64,000 nt of DNA from Chitinophagaceae bacterium (GTDB lineage Bacteria > Bacteroidota > Bacteroidia > Chitinophagales > Chitinophagaceae). A program made the translations under genes and the position numbers. Of the stretch, positions 46,693 through 56,189 are shown piece by piece. Location of the stretch: positions 496,001 to 560,000 of the forward strand of contig CP065012.1 in the NCBI GenBank assembly GCA_016699815.1. The letters run 5' to 3'. The first letter of the stretch is position 1. Each line of letters starts with the position of its first letter. The notes beneath the pieces were generated by a model. The model was not told the origin of the DNA, did not search any database, and saw only the letters and a list, made by a program, of their open reading frames with translations.

Positions 46693-47712
46693 TTAAACCT
46701 TTGTTGCTGCTGCATAAATACGTTCTATAATTTCCACCACTTTCATGCCTTCTAAAACATTTGTGGTAATAAATGATTTATTATTCAACACCTCCACCAC
46801 ATTATCTATTACAAAATGGTGATTGGCTGCCGAGCCCTTGTAAGCGCCGTAATCGTTGCCCGGGTTGGTGGGCTTTAATTGGGGCATTTCGTAATTTTTT
46901 ACATGGCAATATTCTACTTTATCCATGTATTGCCCGCCCACTTTTATGCTGCCGTTTTCTGCAATAATGGTCATGCTGCTCTCCAGGTTTTTATCCCATA
47001 CCGAAGTGGAAAAGCTAAGGTTGCCCATACCGCCGTTTTTAAAATCAAATAATGCATACCCGCTATCCTCAAATTGAGTTAGCTCTTTATGGTTAAAAGT
47101 AGCCATCCTGGCTTTTATATTTTCAATATCGCCAAAAACCCAATACATCAAATCTATAAAATGGCTGAACTGGGTAAATAAAGTTCCCCCATCCTGTTCT
47201 TTGCTGCCGTGCCAGCTGTTTTTTACATAATAGCGTTCATCCCGGTTCCAAAAGCAATTGATTTGCACCAAAAATATTTTTCCCAAAATGCCGGAGCTTA
47301 CCATTTCTTTAAGCCAGGCTGATGGTGGCGAATACCGGTTTTGCATTACGGCAAATACATGCTTATGCACCTGCAATGCTTTAAAAACAATTTCTTCGGC
47401 ATCACTTTTCTTTAACGATAATGGTTTTTCCACCACCACATGTTTATTGTGGGCCAGGCATTGTAATGCCTGTGAAGCATGGAGTGAATTGGGTGTGGCA
47501 ATATTGATTACATCAACGGCTATTCCTGAATGGAGTAAATCTTCTATTGATTGATAAAAGGGCACCGCATAATTTTCTAATCTCAAAAGCTCTTTTTGCT
47601 TAATATCACAAATAGCCGCAAGTTCCGCATCTGCGTTTTTTACAATTAAATCTGCATGGCGCTTACCAATATGGCCAAAACCCACCACAGCAAATTTTAT
47701 TTTTTTATTCAT
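46693..47712 (-). CDS. Gfo/Idh/MocA-family sugar oxidoreductase
   Basis: A 339-residue NAD(P)-dependent enzyme. The N-terminal Rossmann motif is FAVVGFGHIGKRHADLI, and the family EKP motif is VVVEKPLSLKKSDAEEI. The C-terminal domain shows GGTLFTQFSHFIDLMYWVFG, where the His is the likely catalytic residue. In glycan loci such enzymes often oxidise or reduce nucleotide-sugar hydroxyls, for example at C3 of UDP-GlcNAc uronic acid. It is the first gene of the minus-strand glycan run (oxidoreductase, epimerase, three GT2). Confidence 0.92.
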   Translation of the reverse strand: MNKKIKFAVVGFGHIGKRHADLIVKNADAELAAICDIKQKELLRLENYAVPFYQSIEDLLHSGIAVDVINIATPNSLHASQALQCLAHNKHVVVEKPLSLKKSDAEEIVFKALQVHKHVFAVMQNRYSPPSAWLKEMVSSGILGKIFLVQINCFWNRDERYYVKNSWHGSKEQDGGTLFTQFSHFIDLMYWVFGDIENIKARMATFNHKELTQFEDSGYALFDFKNGGMGNLSFSTSVWDKNLESSMTIIAENGSIKVGGQYMDKVEYCHVKNYEMPQLKPTNPGNDYGAYKGSAANHHFVIDNVVEVLNNKSFITTNVLEGMKVVEIIERIYAAATKV

Positions 47713-47882
47713 ACAGGTTTATCTGCCTTAAATTTTTATTTTTTGAAATACAGTTCAGGCATGGTTGCCCAATCAAATCCCGCTAAATTATAGCCGTTGA
47801 TTAATTATTGGCTATTGCCCTGCTTTGCCATAATTTCGCAAAAATAGCTTATTAATTGTTCGCTTCAATTTAAAGCAAATTA

Positions 47883-49376
47883 ATGTCCCAAATAAGAAAA
47901 AGAACCCTTAAAGCTACCTGGTGGATTTATACTGGCTTTTTAATTGGGGCCATCAATGTTTATCTTTTCACCAATTTACATTGGTTTTCGGCTGCACAAT
48001 ACGGCCTTACTACATCGTTAAGGGAGCTGAGTATGCTGGTTTGCGGCTTATCTGCACTTGGGGTAACCTCTTTTTTATACAAGTTTTTTCCTTATTACGA
48101 AGACAACCTGGCGCCGCAAAAAAACGATATGCTTGGCCTTGCTTTAAAGGTTGCATTGTTTGGCTTTATTGCCATGTCGTCTATTTTATATATTTTAAAA
48201 CCGCTGGTAATCCGAAAATTCAGCGAAAATTCACCTTTATTGGTGGAGTATTTTTATTACATTATTCCCATGGGTTTCTGCATCCTGCTTTTCCAGGTGC
48301 TGGAGGCCTACTCCTATAGTTTTGGTAAGGGTGTACTCACCAGCTTTTTAAAAGAAACGCTGGTGCGTTTTTATACACTTGTAATTATAGTTTTAAAAAT
48401 TGCGGGTATTATCAGCTTTCGCAGTTTTATGCAATTGTTTACCTTGCAGTTTCTGGTAATATTTATTGTACTGGCCTTTATTTTATACCGTGAAAAAAAA
48501 CTTTGGGTAAGCTTTGCTACCAGCAGGGTAACCAAAAAATTCAGGAAAAAGATTATAGCCATATTGGCTTTTACCAGCCTGGTGGTTTTTGTAGGCGTGC
48601 TGCGTTCCAGTATTGACAGCCTTGTGCTTGCATCAAAAATAAACCTGGAAAATGCCGCTTTTTTTGCCTTTGCCACTTACCTGGCATCCATTATGCAGGC
48701 GCCTTTCAGGAGTATTGTGGCCATTACCATCCCTATTTTATCCCGTGCATGGAAAGATAAGGATACAAAAGAAATAGGCAGAATCTATCAGCGATCTTCC
48801 ATTAACCTGCTTTGTTTTTCGCTTTTTGTTTTTATACTTATTTGGATAAATTTTTCCAATGCAATTTCCTTTTTTAATATCAACCCGGAGTACCTGATTG
48901 GTAAATGGGTTTTCTTTATTATGGGTTTAGTAACTATAATAGAAATGGGCACCGGGGTAAACAGCCAGATAATTGGCACTTCCACTTACTGGCGCTTTGA
49001 ACTATGGACAAGCCTTTTACTTACGGCTTTAATTATTCCGCTAAGTTACACGCTTACTGTAAAATTTGGTATTATTGGCCCGGCATTAAGCAACCTTATC
49101 TCCTTTATTTTTTACAACCTGGTACGCATTTGGTTTTTATGGAAAAAATTTCGTCTGCAACCCTTTACGTCCAAAACTATTGAAGTATTGCTATTTGCTG
49201 CCCTTGCCTATTTTATAACTCATTTGGTTTTTAACAATAATACCGGCCTGGTTACTATGGTTGGCAGTTCGGCCCTTTTTGGCCTCTTGTTTATTGCAGC
49301 CGTATATTTTAGGAATATTTCGCCAGATGTAAAGCCCGTTATAGAATCTGTACTAAAAAGATTTTCGGGCAAATAA
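47883..49376 (+). CDS. Polysaccharide flippase (Wzx-like, MATE/MOP superfamily)
   Basis: A 497-residue inner-membrane protein with 12-14 hydrophobic helices and no large loops. The N-terminus RKRTLKATWWIYTGFLIGAI and the internal LRSSIDSLVLASKINLENAA fit polysaccharide export flippases of the MOP superfamily. It should move a lipid-linked glycan made by the neighbouring transferases across the inner membrane. It starts divergently from the minus-strand glycan run, 170 bases away, and is 64 bases upstream of the large T9SS type B gene. No Wzy polymerase is recognisable in the window. Confidence 0.9.
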   Translation: MSQIRKRTLKATWWIYTGFLIGAINVYLFTNLHWFSAAQYGLTTSLRELSMLVCGLSALGVTSFLYKFFPYYEDNLAPQKNDMLGLALKVALFGFIAMSSILYILKPLVIRKFSENSPLLVEYFYYIIPMGFCILLFQVLEAYSYSFGKGVLTSFLKETLVRFYTLVIIVLKIAGIISFRSFMQLFTLQFLVIFIVLAFILYREKKLWVSFATSRVTKKFRKKIIAILAFTSLVVFVGVLRSSIDSLVLASKINLENAAFFAFATYLASIMQAPFRSIVAITIPILSRAWKDKDTKEIGRIYQRSSINLLCFSLFVFILIWINFSNAISFFNINPEYLIGKWVFFIMGLVTIIEMGTGVNSQIIGTSTYWRFELWTSLLLTALIIPLSYTLTVKFGIIGPALSNLISFIFYNLVRIWFLWKKFRLQPFTSKTIEVLLFAALAYFITHLVFNNNTGLVTMVGSSALFGLLFIAAVYFRNISPDVKPVIESVLKRFSGK

Positions 49377-49440
49377 TCCAAAATCCTTATCTTTATTTTA
49401 AAGAATATACCCGTTTTTTTAATTCTGCCAAAGCCTTTAT

Positions 49441-52400
49441 ATGAGAAATTTTGCTCTATTTATTTTTCTTTGCATTTGTTGTCAATTTTCTTTTTCTCAG
49501 GTAAATCTTAGTAATGGATTGGTAGCCTATTATCCCTTTAGCGGAACCGCTTCAGATGCAAGTGGAAATAACATTAATGGAACAGTAAACAATGCATCAC
49601 TCACATCAGATAAATTTGGCCAGACAAATGCAGCTTATTATTTTGATGGAAGTACCTCATACATTCAACTTCCTTATTCTAATTTGTATAATTTTTCACC
49701 CCAGGATTCTTTTACTATTTCGGTAGATGTATTACCCGATGCCGGAAATGCCTGGCCTGCACAGGCAATAGTGGTAAAATCTCCAGCTAACCCAAATTTT
49801 AATGCATCGCAATGGAATTACGGCACTTATGTTTTCAATTATAATGCAATGAGTGGATACTCTGCCACGCATGTTGTAAATGGCAGCACCTTATTCACTA
49901 CAAACCCTTGCTGGTACAATATTATTGTTACTTATAAAAACGGTATTTGGCATTTGTATGTAAATGGTGTTTTAGAAGATCAGGATTTAACGCAAACCTT
50001 TTTTATTTTACAAGACGGGCCGGCATCAAAAATTGCAATTGGCAAAAAGGGAGATGCCTTTGGTGATTTTTATAAAGGGAAGATGGATGAGGTAAGACTA
50101 TATCACAAGGTATTAAATGCAGATGAAATTTCGGCATTGTCATCCTGTAACTCTGTTTTAACCTGCAATAACTGGCTTGAAACTCCCTCCTATTCTTCCA
50201 ATGTTACCATAGGAGATATTGACGTTAATGGCGATCAACTTACTGTAGAAGCATTAGTAAATGTTAATAGTGCATGGGGTAATACTGGTTTTGGCAAACT
50301 TGTATCGAAACATACCGGGCCATCTGATGTGAATTATTCATTAATGCCCTATACTGCGGAAATTACAACTACAAATGGTTATAAAAATACACCCGTTACT
50401 TGTATGCCAAATAAAGATAAAGTTTACCATGTGGCAATGGTATATGATGGTACAATATTAAAATTCTACCGAAATGGTTTTCTTATGAGTAGTATTTCAT
50501 GTACTGGTAATCTAATAACAAATGATTTTCTAACAACTATTGGAGAAGGAGCGACATCACCCGGTCCCAATTATCAACATTATGGCTATATGAACGAAAT
50601 CCGCATTTGGAATGTAGCCCGAACCCAGGCGCAAATTCAGCAATACATGAACAGCTCACTTCCCTCGCCTGGCACGCAAACGGGCCTGATGGCATATTAT
50701 ATTTTTGACAACCTGCTGAACAAGCAGGGCAATGCTGCATTTAACGGAACCCTTGCAGGCGCCGCATCCATTAATGCTACAGTACCGCAATGCAACTTTA
50801 TTGCAGACTCATGCGTAATTGTTTTACCAGCCTGCAGCAGCCACCAGGACTTTAGCTTTACACAAAATATTTGCAACCCCAATAACCTTACATTCAGTTG
50901 CCTTACCCAGGGTAGCACAGGTATTGAATGGGATTTTGGAGATGGCGCTACCAGCAACGGGTCAACACTTGCTAACCATACTTATGGCACCGCAGGCACC
51001 TACAACGTTCAACTGGTACAAAATACCGGAACCTGCATGGATACAGTTATAAAATCCATTAATGTTTCTGTCATCAATTCAACCCCATTAGTGGTAACCA
51101 ACAATACCACTATTTGCCCGGGAGCTTCATTAAGCCTGCAGGCGCAGGCTTCTGAGGAATATTGCTGGTGGCCTGCTGCAGGCTTAAGCAGTATAACAAT
51201 TCAAAACCCGGTGGCAACCCCATCTCAAACTACCACTTATTATCTCAATGCATCTGTAATAGGCAATAACCTTATTAACAACGGTAATTTTTCATTGGGT
51301 AATACTGGTTTTACTTCGCAATATATTTACGCAGGTACCAACACTACCGAAGGCGAATATTATGTTGGCAACAATCCACAAACATGGAATGCTGCACTGA
51401 GCAATTGCATAGACCATACAAGCGGCAGCGGTAATATGTTACTCGTAAACGGATCGCCAACCCCAAACCTTGAAGTTTGGAAAAAAACAATTACCGTTAC
51501 GCCAAATACCAATTATTCCTTTTCTACCTGGATACAGGCATTAGGGGCCATCAACCCGGCACAGCTGCAATTTTCTATAAACGGAAATGCTATTGGTAGC
51601 CCTATTACGGCCAGCCTTCCCACCTGTACCTGGGCAAAATTTCGTACTACTTGGAACTCCGGCAACAATACCACGGCAAATATTTCCATTATCAATAAAA
51701 ATATTTTGGTGCAAGGCAATGATTTTGCATTGGATGATATTTCATTTGCAGCCATTACCATAAGGCATGATAGCGTTACTGTTTTTATTGACAACCCCGA
51801 TATTACCGCATCCATTGATACGGCAATTTGTAAAAATCAATCTGTACCACTTAGTGCATCGGGCGCAGTAACTTATACCTGGAGTCCGCCAACCGGTTTA
51901 AACAATCCCAATATTGCCAATCCTGTTGCTGGCCCTTTAGCTACACAGCAATACATTGTAACTGGGGTAAATGCACTTGGCTGTATTGCAAAAGATACCG
52001 TTTTGGTGAGCATAAAAGCCCTGCCCAATGTAAAAACACTTAATGATACATCTGCTTGTATAAACAACACAATTGTATTAACAACAACCGGCGCTGCCAC
52101 TTACTCCTGGAGCCCTGCAGCCGGATTAAACAATCCAAATATTTCAAACCCGGTTTTTTCGGGAGCCATGGGTAATTATGTTTTTTATGTAACCGGCACC
52201 GCAGCAAATGGATGCATTGCAAAAGATACTGTAAACATTGCTATAAGTGGAACGCTTCCCATAAATAGTATTGTGGATACAGCGGTATGCCCAAATAAAC
52301 CAATTATTTTATCTACCACAGGCGCTTCAACCTACTCATGGAGCCCGGCAACAGGTTTAAATAATCCAAATATTGCCAATCCTATATTTTCGTTTATTGC

Positions 52401-53475
52401 AGCCGGCACCTACACTTATTATGTAACCGGAACAAGCGCCAGTAATTGCACAGGAAAAGATACTATTGTTATTACTGTTAAAATTCCGCCAGTAGTTAAA
52501 GCCAATGCCGATACAAGTATTTGCAACAATCAAGCCGTTACACTTTCCGTAACCGGTGCAATATCCTATACCTGGAGCCCATCAGGCAATTTAAATAACC
52601 CCAATACGGCAAACCCTGTTTTTAACGGCCCGGCTGGGAACCATGTATTGTATGTTTCAGGAACCGGTAGCAATGGATGCAGCAATAGAGACAGCGTAGC
52701 CATTTTAGTAACCAACCCAAAGACATTTCTTCAGCCACCAGAGAAAGAATTTTGTTTAAATGGTTCCGTAACATTAGATGGTGCAAATGGTATAAATGGC
52801 GTAAAATATACCTGGGCTCCTTCGCCCTATTTGAGTAATCTTAATAGTATAAACCCAATTGCCAACCCACCTGCTACGCAAAATTTTCAACTTACCCTTA
52901 CCGATTTAAATTGTAATAAGGATAGCATCTTCACTGTAACAGTAAGGGTAATTGCTTTACCCAATATTACTGTAACTAAATCCAACGATATTTCCTGCGC
53001 TACATTAACTGCCGTTTTATTTGCCAACGGCGCTTCATCTTATACCTGGCAACCTGCCGGTACTTTAAGCAGCAATAATTCCCCGGCCACCATAGCGCAT
53101 CCAAGCAACAGCACTATGTATGTGGTAACCGGTAAAGATGAAAATGGCTGTACCAATAAGGACAGTATTTTGGTAAACAGGATAGCCATTAATATTAATG
53201 ATTACCAGCTACCCAGCGCTTTTACACCCAATGACGATGGCAGAAACGAATGTTTCGGTATCAAAAAATGGGGATTTACTTCTATTTCCGAATTCAGGTT
53301 TGTGATTTTTAACCGCTTTGGCAATAAGGTTTTTGAAACCAACGACCCTGCAAATTGCTGGAACGGTAAATTTCAAGGCCAGCCTGCTGATGCAGGCGCT
53401 TATGTGTTCCAAATTAGCGGAAAAACAGGTTGCGGGCCTTTTTCAAGAAAAGGTAATGTTATTTTGCTGAGGTAA
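49441..53475 (+). CDS. Large secreted surface protein with LamG and PKD-like domains and T9SS type B (CHU_C) sorting domain
   Basis: A 1344-residue exported protein. The signal peptide ends FSQ near residue 20. Two LamG/concanavalin-like domains (about residues 25-230 and 240-450) carry the pattern YYPFSGTASDASGNNINGTV, DEVRLYHKVLNADEI and NEIRIWNVARTQAQI. A PKD domain (GIEWDFGDGATSNGST) follows, then a CBM-like sandwich (NLINNGNFSLGNTGFTSQY). Next come several Ig-like units repeating YTWSPPTGLNNPNIANPV and GCIAKDTV. The end is a T9SS type B domain (LPSAFTPNDDGRNECFGIKK, FNRFGNKVFET, GAYVFQI). It is therefore exported by T9SS by a route distinct from the type A domains elsewhere in the window. 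A surface adhesin or glycan-binding role is inferred. It follows the flippase gene by 64 bases. Confidence 0.92.
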   Translation: MRNFALFIFLCICCQFSFSQVNLSNGLVAYYPFSGTASDASGNNINGTVNNASLTSDKFGQTNAAYYFDGSTSYIQLPYSNLYNFSPQDSFTISVDVLPDAGNAWPAQAIVVKSPANPNFNASQWNYGTYVFNYNAMSGYSATHVVNGSTLFTTNPCWYNIIVTYKNGIWHLYVNGVLEDQDLTQTFFILQDGPASKIAIGKKGDAFGDFYKGKMDEVRLYHKVLNADEISALSSCNSVLTCNNWLETPSYSSNVTIGDIDVNGDQLTVEALVNVNSAWGNTGFGKLVSKHTGPSDVNYSLMPYTAEITTTNGYKNTPVTCMPNKDKVYHVAMVYDGTILKFYRNGFLMSSISCTGNLITNDFLTTIGEGATSPGPNYQHYGYMNEIRIWNVARTQAQIQQYMNSSLPSPGTQTGLMAYYIFDNLLNKQGNAAFNGTLAGAASINATVPQCNFIADSCVIVLPACSSHQDFSFTQNICNPNNLTFSCLTQGSTGIEWDFGDGATSNGSTLANHTYGTAGTYNVQLVQNTGTCMDTVIKSINVSVINSTPLVVTNNTTICPGASLSLQAQASEEYCWWPAAGLSSITIQNPVATPSQTTTYYLNASVIGNNLINNGNFSLGNTGFTSQYIYAGTNTTEGEYYVGNNPQTWNAALSNCIDHTSGSGNMLLVNGSPTPNLEVWKKTITVTPNTNYSFSTWIQALGAINPAQLQFSINGNAIGSPITASLPTCTWAKFRTTWNSGNNTTANISIINKNILVQGNDFALDDISFAAITIRHDSVTVFIDNPDITASIDTAICKNQSVPLSASGAVTYTWSPPTGLNNPNIANPVAGPLATQQYIVTGVNALGCIAKDTVLVSIKALPNVKTLNDTSACINNTIVLTTTGAATYSWSPAAGLNNPNISNPVFSGAMGNYVFYVTGTAANGCIAKDTVNIAISGTLPINSIVDTAVCPNKPIILSTTGASTYSWSPATGLNNPNIANPIFSFIAAGTYTYYVTGTSASNCTGKDTIVITVKIPPVVKANADTSICNNQAVTLSVTGAISYTWSPSGNLNNPNTANPVFNGPAGNHVLYVSGTGSNGCSNRDSVAILVTNPKTFLQPPEKEFCLNGSVTLDGANGINGVKYTWAPSPYLSNLNSINPIANPPATQNFQLTLTDLNCNKDSIFTVTVRVIALPNITVTKSNDISCATLTAVLFANGASSYTWQPAGTLSSNNSPATIAHPSNSTMYVVTGKDENGCTNKDSILVNRIAININDYQLPSAFTPNDDGRNECFGIKKWGFTSISEFRFVIFNRFGNKVFETNDPANCWNGKFQGQPADAGAYVFQISGKTGCGPFSRKGNVILLR

Positions 53476-53480
53476 CCCAA

Positions 53481-54215
53481 TTACAACATTTCTAAAAATA
53501 ATTGCAAACCCTGCATTTTTGCTTCATCCATCCTGTAATCTATATTTTGAGTAAAATAGGTATGCAGGTTGTAAGCTTCAAAAGGGTTTGCGGCAATAAT
53601 TTCGGGAATATGCTTTAAACCCATTCCTGTTGTTTCATTAAACGTATGAATAAATGCTGATGGTAATTGCTTATTGGCGGCCCACACGGCAAAAACAAAG
53701 GGCAGGCCTGTCATGAGCTGCCACGCTTCTGCAAGGTCGTAAACATAAGGCACCGATGATAATTTATTGAGCGCCCTATCCCCAATGATCAATGCAGCAG
53801 TTGTGTGTCCAACTTTTTGTTCGTACCCTTCATGTGCCGTTATATATTTGGGCGTAATTTTCCAGTATTGCTTTACTAATATTTTTGCCAGCGCCACCGA
53901 AGTACGGCTTTGGTAATCTAAATAAATTTCTTTTACTGCGGTAATGGGTACCTCGCTAAAAATACACACACTTGCCACTGGTTTACTTGCAGCTATACAA
54001 AATTCTGATATGATATGCCGCTCTTTAAGCGCCGGTAAAATTGCTGCCGGTATAAGGCCCACATCAATATCGTCATGCAACAATTTTTCTGCCAGGGCAG
54101 CCGGGTAATCGGTTATTATTGATGTTTCTGTATCCAGCAACCCTTTTTCAAATCCATATAAAAGAGGCTTTGTATTGAGGTAACTTACAGCGCCTATCCT
54201 TATTTTTCTGTCCAA
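53481..54215 (-). CDS. mqnA: Menaquinone biosynthesis protein MqnA (chorismate dehydratase)
   Basis: A 244-residue periplasmic-binding-protein-like enzyme that removes water from chorismate in the first step of the futalosine route to menaquinone. Visible motifs are the N-terminal IGAVSYLNTKPLLYGF, DVGLIPAAILPAL, the LDYQSRTSVALAKILV region and ALIIGDRAL. The gene converges on the T9SS type B gene with 5 bases between stops. No other mqn gene is seen in the window, so the pathway genes are scattered. A UbiA-family prenyltransferase at 62 kb could act later in quinone synthesis. Confidence 0.93.
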   Translation of the reverse strand: MDRKIRIGAVSYLNTKPLLYGFEKGLLDTETSIITDYPAALAEKLLHDDIDVGLIPAAILPALKERHIISEFCIAASKPVASVCIFSEVPITAVKEIYLDYQSRTSVALAKILVKQYWKITPKYITAHEGYEQKVGHTTAALIIGDRALNKLSSVPYVYDLAEAWQLMTGLPFVFAVWAANKQLPSAFIHTFNETTGMGLKHIPEIIAANPFEAYNLHTYFTQNIDYRMDEAKMQGLQLFLEML

Positions 54216-54226
54216 CTGCTTTCATT

Positions 54227-54234
54227 TAAATTTG
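54227..54234 (+). promoter_or_regulatory. Promoter -7 element of purB
   Basis: TAAATTTG matches TAnnTTTG and lies 24 bases before the chosen purB ATG. It overlaps the region just upstream of the divergent mqnA start. Confidence 0.45.
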
Positions 54235-54258
54235 TGCAAATTTACTTCTTATTACTAT

Positions 54259-55593
54259 ATGCAATTAACGCCACTTACTGCTATTTCGCCAATTGATGGC
54301 CGCTATCATAAAAACAGCATCCAATTAAAGGAGTATTTTTCGGAATATGCCTTAATGAAGTACCGTGTAAAAGTGGAGGTAGCCTATTTTTTGTTTTTAT
54401 CGGAAAAAAAATTTTTTAAACTAAATCCCAAAACCAAAACGGCATTAACCCATTGTGCCGAATCTTTTAGTGAGGAAGATGCGCAAAAAATAAAGCAAAC
54501 GGAAACAATCACCAACCATGATGTAAAAGCAGTAGAATATTTTATTAAAGAAAAGCTGGAACAGCTAGGAGAAGAAAACATAAAAGAGTGGGTGCATTTT
54601 GGCCTTACATCGCAGGATATTAACAATACGGCTTTCCCCTTACTATGGAAAGATGCTATTGAACAACAATACCTGCCAGATGTTTTGAACCTTCAGCAAC
54701 ATATTATAAAACTTGCATCCGCCTGGAAAAACATTCCTATGCTTGCAAGAACGCATGGACAACCAGCTTCGCCAACAAGGCTGGGAAAAGAAATGATGGT
54801 ATTTGCAGAACGGCTGGAAAACCAGGTACAGCTTTTTAGCTATATCCCTTTTATGGGAAAATTTGGCGGTGCTACCGGAAATTTTAATGCCCACCATGTG
54901 GCTTATCCAAAATATAACTGGATAAAATTTGCCAACGATTTTTTGGAAAATAAACTGGGTTTGCAGCGGCAGCAATACAGTACCCAAATAGAGCATTACG
55001 ATACACTTGCCGCACATTTTGATGCCATTAAACGCATCAATACCATTTTAATTGATTTGTGCCGGGATATTTGGCAATACATCAGCATGGATTATTTTAA
55101 ACAAAAAACAAAAAAAAATGAAGTAGGCAGTAGTGCAATGCCCCACAAAGTGAACCCCATTGATTTTGAAAATGCAGAAGGTAACCTTGGATTGGCCAAT
55201 GCAATGTTGGAGCACCTTTCGGCCAAGCTTCCCATATCCAGATTACAAAGGGATTTAACCGACAGTACGGTTTTAAGAAATGTTGGCGTACCCGTTGCCC
55301 ATACCAGTATTGCCATTCGATCTATTGAAAAAGGTTTAAACAAACTCATTTTAAACGAGGCAAAATTACATGCCGACCTTGAAGCCAACTGGGCTGTGGT
55401 GGCCGAAGCCATTCAAACCGTTTTACGCAGGGAAAACTATCCGCAACCTTATGAAGCGCTTAAAGAATTAACCAGGGGAAAAAAGGTGGTGGATAAAAAA
55501 TCCATTCATCAATTTATTGCAAAGCTAAAAGTAAGCGCTGCAATAAAAAAAGAATTAAAAAGTATTACGCCGCAAAACTATACCGGAGTTTAG
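54259..55593 (+). CDS. purB: Adenylosuccinate lyase
   Basis: A 444-residue enzyme of purine synthesis, cleaving SAICAR and adenylosuccinate. The N-terminus LTAISPIDGRYHKNS and HFGLTSQDINNTAFPLL are typical, and the fumarase-superfamily signature is GSSAMPHKVNPIDFENAEGN with the catalytic Ser. ARTHGQPASPTRLGKEM supplies the catalytic His. An in-frame ATG at 54232 precedes it, but the family homology starts at MQLTPLTAISP, and a promoter element sits at the earlier ATG. It converges on a small exported protein gene 5 bases beyond. Confidence 0.96.
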   Translation: MQLTPLTAISPIDGRYHKNSIQLKEYFSEYALMKYRVKVEVAYFLFLSEKKFFKLNPKTKTALTHCAESFSEEDAQKIKQTETITNHDVKAVEYFIKEKLEQLGEENIKEWVHFGLTSQDINNTAFPLLWKDAIEQQYLPDVLNLQQHIIKLASAWKNIPMLARTHGQPASPTRLGKEMMVFAERLENQVQLFSYIPFMGKFGGATGNFNAHHVAYPKYNWIKFANDFLENKLGLQRQQYSTQIEHYDTLAAHFDAIKRINTILIDLCRDIWQYISMDYFKQKTKKNEVGSSAMPHKVNPIDFENAEGNLGLANAMLEHLSAKLPISRLQRDLTDSTVLRNVGVPVAHTSIAIRSIEKGLNKLILNEAKLHADLEANWAVVAEAIQTVLRRENYPQPYEALKELTRGKKVVDKKSIHQFIAKLKVSAAIKKELKSITPQNYTGV

Positions 55594-55598
55594 AAGAC

Positions 55599-56084
55599 TT
55601 AATTACACAACTTAATATAATCTGCAGCCCTGCTGCTCATTTGAATTTTATTTACTTTACCGGTAGTATTGTAATATAAAATAAGAGTTCCATACCTGGT
55701 AATAAAAGCATCCCAACTATCATCTTTTATGGATGCGTTGCCCAAAAATTTAAACAGGCTGCCTCTTGGTGCGCCCATTACTGCAGGTTCCATTTTGCCT
55801 TTATATACATCAGTTATTTCAATATAATTCCTGTCGGTAAAAAACGATAAGCCCTTATCTTTAATAAAAACACCTGCACAGGCCATGCTGTCTGTTTTTT
55901 CTATTTCGCTGGTATAGCAGGGAAATACTTTTTTAATTTCACCAGCAGTAAATTTGGGGGAAACCCTGTTTATATGCCCATCTAAAATATCTACAAGCAT
56001 TTCCGGACAACGGGCAGTTGCTTTTAATTGTGCAGATGCAGGAAGCATTACAAAAAGCAATGCAGCAAAGATGAAATATTTCAT
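55599..56084 (-). CDS. Small exported protein of unknown function with four to five cysteines
   Basis: A 161-residue protein with a signal peptide ending PASAQ near residue 19. The mature part holds cysteines in TARCPEML, VFPCYTSEI, SMACAGVF and the C-terminal KLCN, spaced so that two disulfides are possible. I recognise no family. It converges on purB with a 5-base gap between stops, and nothing on its own strand is close, so it looks monocistronic. Confidence 0.72.
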   Translation of the reverse strand: MKYFIFAALLFVMLPASAQLKATARCPEMLVDILDGHINRVSPKFTAGEIKKVFPCYTSEIEKTDSMACAGVFIKDKGLSFFTDRNYIEITDVYKGKMEPAVMGAPRGSLFKFLGNASIKDDSWDAFITRYGTLILYYNTTGKVNKIQMSSRAADYIKLCN

Positions 56085-56189
56085 AAATTATAGAGGTTAA
56101 CAGGCCGTTTATTCAGCCTTACATTACTTAAACAGCAAATTTAAGGCCGATAAATTTTTACTGCCTACTCAATTAATTCACAATTGCAT

